From: Maritimibacter sp. | GTDB taxonomy: Bacteria; Pseudomonadota; Alphaproteobacteria; Rhodobacterales; Rhodobacteraceae | Direction: 5' to 3' | Length of the DNA: 9,901 bases | NCBI GenBank assembly: GCA_020441225.1 | Contig: JAGRMP010000429.1 | Location: 1-9,901, forward strand | Part shown: piece by piece, positions 7,048 to 9,901 of the stretch | Numbering within the stretch: the stretch's first letter is position 1 | Layout of the letters: every line of letters starts with the position of its first letter | The notes under the pieces: generated by a model | Database searches by the model: none | What the model saw: the letters and a program-made list of their open reading frames with translations, nothing else | What the model was told of the DNA's origin: nothing | Translations under genes and position numbers: made by a program

Positions 7048-7068
7048 TTCAAACATGGTGAGAGGCGA

Positions 7069-7650
7069 ATGGAACCTGCATTGAACATCGGTGAACGCCT
7101 GAAGGAGATTCGCGAGGCCAAGGGGCTGTCGCAGCGAGAGCTCGCCGCGCGGGCCGGCATGACCAACGGCGCCATCTCGATGATCGAACAGGACAAGACC
7201 AGCCCATCGGTCTCGTCGCTCAAGCGCATCCTTGACGGCATCCCGATGCCGCTGTCACAATTCTTCGGTGAGGTCGAGGAGCGCTCGGAAGCGAAATACT
7301 TCTATGCCCAAGACGAGATGACCGAACTTTCGCCGCGGGATCTGGGCCTCTCCGGCAATGCAAGCAGCCTGTCGCTGCGCCAGATCGGCGACGCGTCGAA
7401 ACACAACCTGCAGGTCCTCTACGAGACCTATGCGCCAGGCGCCGATACCGGACCGGATCTGCTCAGTCACGAGTCTGAAGAAGCCGGTTTCGTGATCTCG
7501 GGATCGATCGAGATCGTCGTGGACGGACAGGTCCGCGTGCTTCATCCGGGCGACGGCTATCTGTTCGACAGCCGCCTGCCCCACAGCTTCAAGAACGCCG
7601 GAGAGACCGAGTGTGTGATTGTCAGTGCCTGCACCCCGCCGACTTTCTGA
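7069..7650 (+). CDS. XRE-family transcriptional regulator with C-terminal cupin domain, PuuR-like
   Basis: The 193-residue protein has an N-terminal helix-turn-helix of the XRE/Cro type (about residues 7-66, IGERLKEIREAKGLSQREL then AISMIEQDKTSPSVSSLKRI) and a C-terminal cupin barrel (about 112-187, with SEEAGFVISGSIEIVVDGQV and PHSFKNAGE). The order, length and ending (IVSACTPPTF) closely resemble E. coli PuuR (185 residues, ending in a similar ISAHTPTTF), the repressor of putrescine/GABA catabolism that is released by its ligand. It is therefore the likely local repressor of gabT and perhaps of itself, with the cupin binding the inducer. The frame is open from 6922, but the ATG at 7069 starts exactly at the HTH domain and has GGTGAGAGG just upstream. 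The spacing after AGAGG is short, which may mean modest translation. The upstream extension is AT-rich promoter DNA and is not accepted as coding. Confidence 0.88.
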   Translation: MEPALNIGERLKEIREAKGLSQRELAARAGMTNGAISMIEQDKTSPSVSSLKRILDGIPMPLSQFFGEVEERSEAKYFYAQDEMTELSPRDLGLSGNASSLSLRQIGDASKHNLQVLYETYAPGADTGPDLLSHESEEAGFVISGSIEIVVDGQVRVLHPGDGYLFDSRLPHSFKNAGETECVIVSACTPPTF

Positions 7651-7655
7651 TCAGG

Positions 7656-7688
7656 GGCCTCGGAACGAGGCCGGGCGCGCGGCGCGCC
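7656..7688 (+). other. Two adjacent GC hairpins just after the regulator stop
   Basis: GGCCTCG-GAA-CGAGGCC (7656-7672) is a perfect 7-bp stem five bases after the stop codon. It is followed at once by the interrupted palindrome GGCGCGC-G-GCGCGCC (7674-7688). The first could act as a terminator or as transcript protection for the regulator gene, but there is no T-run, so the function is uncertain. Confidence 0.45.
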
Positions 7689-7735
7689 GTGACGACAGGC
7701 ACCGTCATCATGCACGCTTCGGCTGCAACGAAATA

Positions 7736-7788
7736 CCCGCCCAAGCGGGAAAATCGGCTCGCTCCTCGAAAGATGACCAAAGGTCGTC
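7736..7788 (+). other. Further stem-loops in the leader of the TAXI gene
   Basis: CCCGC-CCAA-GCGGG (7736-7749) forms a 5-bp stem. GATGACC-AAA-GGTCGTC (7772-7788) forms a 7-bp stem with one G-U pair. They lie between the regulator and the TAXI gene, ahead of its strong ribosome-binding site. I match them to no known riboswitch, and such short stems are common by chance in GC-rich DNA. Confidence 0.3.
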
Positions 7789-7833
7789 AGGGCGGGCGTG
7801 TGATGTCAGCGTAACCACAAGGAGGATATCTAC

Positions 7834-8799
7834 ATGCTGAACTTCAAGACCGCCGCTATCGCTGCAACGTTAGCGCTAACAGGCCAAACGGCCGCTGCAC
7901 AGGAAGAAACCTTCATCACCATCGGCACCGGCGGCCAGACCGGCGTCTACTACGTGGTCGGCCAGTCGATCTGCCGTCTGGTGAACCGCAACACGGCCGA
8001 GACCGGCATGAAGTGCACCGCCCCCTCGACCGGCGGCTCGGTGGCCAACATCAATGCGATCAAGGCCGGCGACATGGACATGGGCGTGGCCCAGTCGGAC
8101 TGGCAATACTACGCCTACAACGGCGCGCCGCAGTTCGAAGGCGGCGCCTTCCCCGAATTGCGTGCGGTGTTCTCGGTCCATGGCGAACCCTTCACCGTGG
8201 TCGCCCGCGACGACGCCGGCGTCGCCACCTTCGACGATCTCAAGGGCAAGCGGGTCAATATCGGCAACCCGGGCTCGGGTCAGCGCGGCACGATGGAAGT
8301 GCTGATGGACAAGCTCGGCTGGACGCTCGATGACTTCGCGCTCGCTTCCGAGCTCAAATCGGCCGAACAGGCCGCCGCGATGGGCGACAACAAGGTCGAT
8401 GCGATCATCTTCACCGCCGGCCACCCGAACGGCTCGATCCAGGAAGCCACCACCACGACCGACGCGCATCTCGTGCCCGTCACCGGCCCGGTGATCGACA
8501 CGCTGGTCGCCGACAACCCGTATTATGCCAAGGCCACCGTGCCCGGCGGCATGTACCGCGGCACCGACGAAGACGTCGAGACCTTCGGCGTGAAGGCGAC
8601 CTTCGTGACCTCGGCCTCCGTTCCCGACGAGGTGGTCTACGAAGTGGTCAAGGCGGTGTTCGACAATTTCGACCGCTTCAAGGGCCTGCACCCGGCCTTT
8701 GCCAACCTCACCGAAGAGGCAATGATCACCGAGGGCAACAGCGCCCCGCTGCACCCCGGCGCGGAGAAGTACTACCGTGAAAGGGGCTGGATCAACTGA
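7834..8799 (+). CDS. TAXI-family TRAP transporter periplasmic substrate-binding protein
   Basis: The 321-residue protein starts with a Sec signal peptide, MLNFKTAAIAATLALTGQ, with probable cleavage after the AAA at residues 20-22. The mature part opens with ITIGTGGQTGVYYVVGQSIC and then shows TAPSTGGSVANINAIKAGDMDMGVAQSD, GKRVNIGNPGSGQRGTMEVL and IIFTAGHPNGSIQEA. This is the signature series of the TAXI (TRAP-associated extracytoplasmic immunogenic) branch. Length is normal for the family. It captures a substrate in the periplasm and passes it to the TRAP permease encoded next. Characterised TAXI proteins bind glutamate or other acidic metabolites; in this context GABA, glutamate or a related amino acid is the best guess, but it is not proven. 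The ATG at 7834 has a strong AAGGAGG eight bases upstream. No convincing -35/-10 pair is seen in the 183-base gap before it, so readthrough from the regulator gene is possible. Confidence 0.92.
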   Translation: MLNFKTAAIAATLALTGQTAAAQEETFITIGTGGQTGVYYVVGQSICRLVNRNTAETGMKCTAPSTGGSVANINAIKAGDMDMGVAQSDWQYYAYNGAPQFEGGAFPELRAVFSVHGEPFTVVARDDAGVATFDDLKGKRVNIGNPGSGQRGTMEVLMDKLGWTLDDFALASELKSAEQAAAMGDNKVDAIIFTAGHPNGSIQEATTTTDAHLVPVTGPVIDTLVADNPYYAKATVPGGMYRGTDEDVETFGVKATFVTSASVPDEVVYEVVKAVFDNFDRFKGLHPAFANLTEEAMITEGNSAPLHPGAEKYYRERGWIN

Positions 8800-8821
8800 C
8801 CCGATCCTGATGCGTGACATC

Positions 8822-8849
8822 CGGTGGCGCGGCTCGACCCGCGCCACCG
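8822..8849 (+). other. Intergenic hairpin between TAXI gene and permease gene (copy 2 of a repeated stem-loop)
   Basis: CGGTGGCGCGG (8822-8832) and CCGCGCCACCG (8839-8849) form a perfect 11-bp stem around a 6-base loop, 22 bases after the binding-protein stop. Hairpins at this place in binding-protein transporter operons commonly protect the upstream mRNA end or reduce readthrough, so that the binding protein outnumbers the permease. In mRNA sense its first 13 bases and its last 9 are identical to the hairpin after gabT. No T-run follows. Confidence 0.65.
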
Positions 8850-8859
8850 ATCCCGAAGA

Positions 8860-8877
8860 ACCTGAACCAAATCAGGT
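8860..8877 (+). other. Small inverted repeat ahead of the TRAP permease gene
   Basis: ACCTGA-ACCAAA-TCAGGT is a perfect 6-bp stem with a 6-base loop, ten bases after the larger hairpin. It could be part of the same structured spacer or a weak operator. There is no independent support for either. Confidence 0.3.
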
Positions 8878-8931
8878 CTGAACAGCATTTGGCACCACGC
8901 GACGAGAACGGTGCGCCAAGGGGAGACAGTC

Positions 8932-9901
8932 ATGGCCGACAAAGACGAAAAACACCAGTTCGAAGCCGCGCGGGTCGAGATGGAAGCCGCCGGCCGCGGC
9001 GGCCTCAGTCAGGACGAACTCGACGAGCTTGTCGCGTCCTCCGACACCGGCGGCCGTTCGCCGACCGGCTGGGTCGCCACGCTGCTCCTGCTGGTCGCGC
9101 TCGCGTGGTCGCTCTACCAGCTCTGGATCGCCTCGCCCCTGCCCTTCTCGCTCCGCTTCGGCGTGTTCAACGACACCGAGGCGCGCTCGATCCACCTCGC
9201 CTTCGCGATCTTCCTCGCCTTCGCCGCCTTTCCCGCCGCCCGCAGCCCGGTGCAGCTCGCCCTGGGCGTCGGTGTGCCGGTCCTGCTCACCATCCTGTTC
9301 ATGACCGGGGCCAAGGAAGGCACGCCGGTCTGGTGGATCCCGATCGCCGGTGCCCTCGTCGCCGGGTCGGTTCTGCTCGGCTCGCCCAAGGACCGGATCC
9401 CGGTCTGGGAATGGGGGCTCGCGCTCATCGGCGCCGCCACCGCCGCCTATCTCTACATCTTCTACCGCCAGATTTCCGACCGGGTCGGCGCGCCGAACAT
9501 GCAGGATTTCGTCGTCGCCGTGTTCGGCATCATGATCCTGCTCGAAGCCACCCGCCGGGCGCTCGGGCCGGCGCTGATGGTCGTCGCGACGGTCTTCCTC
9601 GTCTACACCTTCCTCGGGCCCTACATGCCCGGGATCATCGCCCACAAGGGCAACAACCTGTCGGAAGTGGTGAACCACCACTGGATCACCACCGAAGGCG
9701 TGTTCGGCATCGCGCTCGGGGTCTCGACCTCCTTCGTCTTCCTGTTCGTGCTGTTCGGCTCGCTGCTCGACAAGGCCGGGGCCGGCAACTACTTCATCCA
9801 GGTTGCCTTCTCGCTCATGGGCCACATGCGCGGCGGCCCGGCCAAGGCGGCCGTGGTCTCCTCGGCGATGACCGGCCTGATCTCCGGCTCGTCGATCGCC
9901 A
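8932..9901 (+). CDS. TRAP transporter fused permease (DctQ-DctM type, TAXI class), N-terminal part (cut by right edge)
   Basis: The frame is open from the ATG at 8932 to the edge (323 complete codons) with no stop. A hydrophilic, acidic N-terminal segment of about 45 residues precedes a series of membrane helices: about 47-66 (WVATLLLLVALAWSLYQLWI), 86-103, 107-124, 135-150, 160-178, 192-207, 212-230 and 256-278. The stretch TTEGVFGIALGVSTSFVFLF, then GGPAKAAVVSSAMTGLISGSSIA at 301-323, is the conserved entry to the DctM-like transport domain of fused TRAP permeases. These use a Na+ or H+ gradient and a periplasmic binding protein, here the TAXI protein 132 bases upstream, to import organic or amino acids across the inner membrane. 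The start is supported by AAGGGGAG just upstream. Family members are commonly more than 600 residues, so half or more of the protein lies outside the window. Confidence 0.92.
   Translation, partial: MADKDEKHQFEAARVEMEAAGRGGLSQDELDELVASSDTGGRSPTGWVATLLLLVALAWSLYQLWIASPLPFSLRFGVFNDTEARSIHLAFAIFLAFAAFPAARSPVQLALGVGVPVLLTILFMTGAKEGTPVWWIPIAGALVAGSVLLGSPKDRIPVWEWGLALIGAATAAYLYIFYRQISDRVGAPNMQDFVVAVFGIMILLEATRRALGPALMVVATVFLVYTFLGPYMPGIIAHKGNNLSEVVNHHWITTEGVFGIALGVSTSFVFLFVLFGSLLDKAGAGNYFIQVAFSLMGHMRGGPAKAAVVSSAMTGLISGSSIA

Noticed and set aside
6922..7068. 49-residue N-terminal extension of the regulator
   Set aside because: The region is AT-rich promoter DNA with palindromes, lacks XRE-family similarity, and the ATG at 7069 starts exactly at the helix-turn-helix domain.
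7696..7713. Possible sigma-54 promoter (GGCAC...TGCA) before the TAXI gene
   Set aside because: The gap between the GG and GC elements is two bases too long for the -24/-12 spacing.
7611..7814. Small plus-strand open frame overlapping the regulator end and the spacer
   Set aside because: It has no ribosome-binding site, a basic low-information product and overlaps the regulator in another frame.
7876..8847. Minus-strand open frame of 323 codons opposite the TAXI gene
   Set aside because: The plus strand encodes a complete TAXI protein with signal peptide and strong ribosome-binding site; the antisense frame has neither.
8872..9825. Minus-strand open frame of 317 codons opposite the TRAP permease
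   Set aside because: The product is an extreme Glu/Asp/Arg/Gly sequence typical of the antisense of membrane-protein genes; the plus strand carries clear TRAP permease motifs.
1..9901. CRISPR array, tRNA, rRNA or mobile element
   Set aside because: No regularly spaced repeats, no tRNA-like cloverleaf, no rRNA-like stretch and no transposase or integrase frame was recognised; composition is uniform outside the promoter region.

Overview
The window is about two-thirds G+C, with strong G/C bias at third codon positions. Its genes look like those of a high-GC alphaproteobacterium (Rhodobacterales- or Rhodospirillales-like). That assignment is an inference from composition and gene content; there is no rRNA or other taxonomic marker here. 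It reads as ordinary chromosomal metabolic DNA: I see no insertion sequence, phage gene, tRNA or CRISPR array.

Layout. A divergent, unusually AT-rich control region (6857-7068) splits the window. Leftward on the minus strand run six consecutive genes: a GABA aminotransferase (gabT, 6856-5444), a second class III aminotransferase (5300-3981), a membrane-anchored FMN/iron-sulphur glutamate-synthase-like protein (3961-2327), a carboxymuconolactone-decarboxylase-fold protein (2271-1720), an MgtE-type magnesium channel (1703-294) and the N-terminal part of a succinate-semialdehyde dehydrogenase (gabD, 261 to the left edge). After the 143-base gap behind gabT the spacings are 19, 55, 16 and 32 bases, so the last five genes are probably one operon, perhaps including gabT. 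Rightward on the plus strand lie a PuuR-like XRE-cupin regulator (7069-7650), a TAXI-type periplasmic binding protein (7834-8799) and the start of a fused TRAP permease (8932 to the right edge). The permease has no stop codon inside the window.

How it fits together. GabT plus GabD is the standard route from 4-aminobutyrate through succinate semialdehyde to succinate. A regulator resembling the E. coli putrescine/GABA repressor PuuR sits head-to-head with gabT. The next two genes after it encode a TRAP transporter of the TAXI class, some of whose binding proteins bind glutamate. The simplest reading is an uptake-and-catabolism locus for GABA or a related omega-amino acid or amine, repressed by the PuuR-like protein until substrate appears. 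The second aminotransferase, the GltS-like oxidoreductase and the CMD-fold protein suggest extra chemistry around amino-group transfer, but their substrates cannot be read from sequence.

Non-coding signals. The divergent region holds a TTGACA-type promoter for gabT whose -10 lies inside a perfect inverted repeat, and a probable promoter for the regulator whose spacer holds a perfect 10-bp palindrome. Two intergenic hairpins, one after gabT and one after the TAXI gene, share the same stem and, in mRNA sense, the same first 13 bases, which suggests a repeated 3'-end element. I found no clearly new system. The best leads are this gene combination, the twin hairpins, and a basic Ala/Lys/Pro-rich tail of about 41 residues on GabT.
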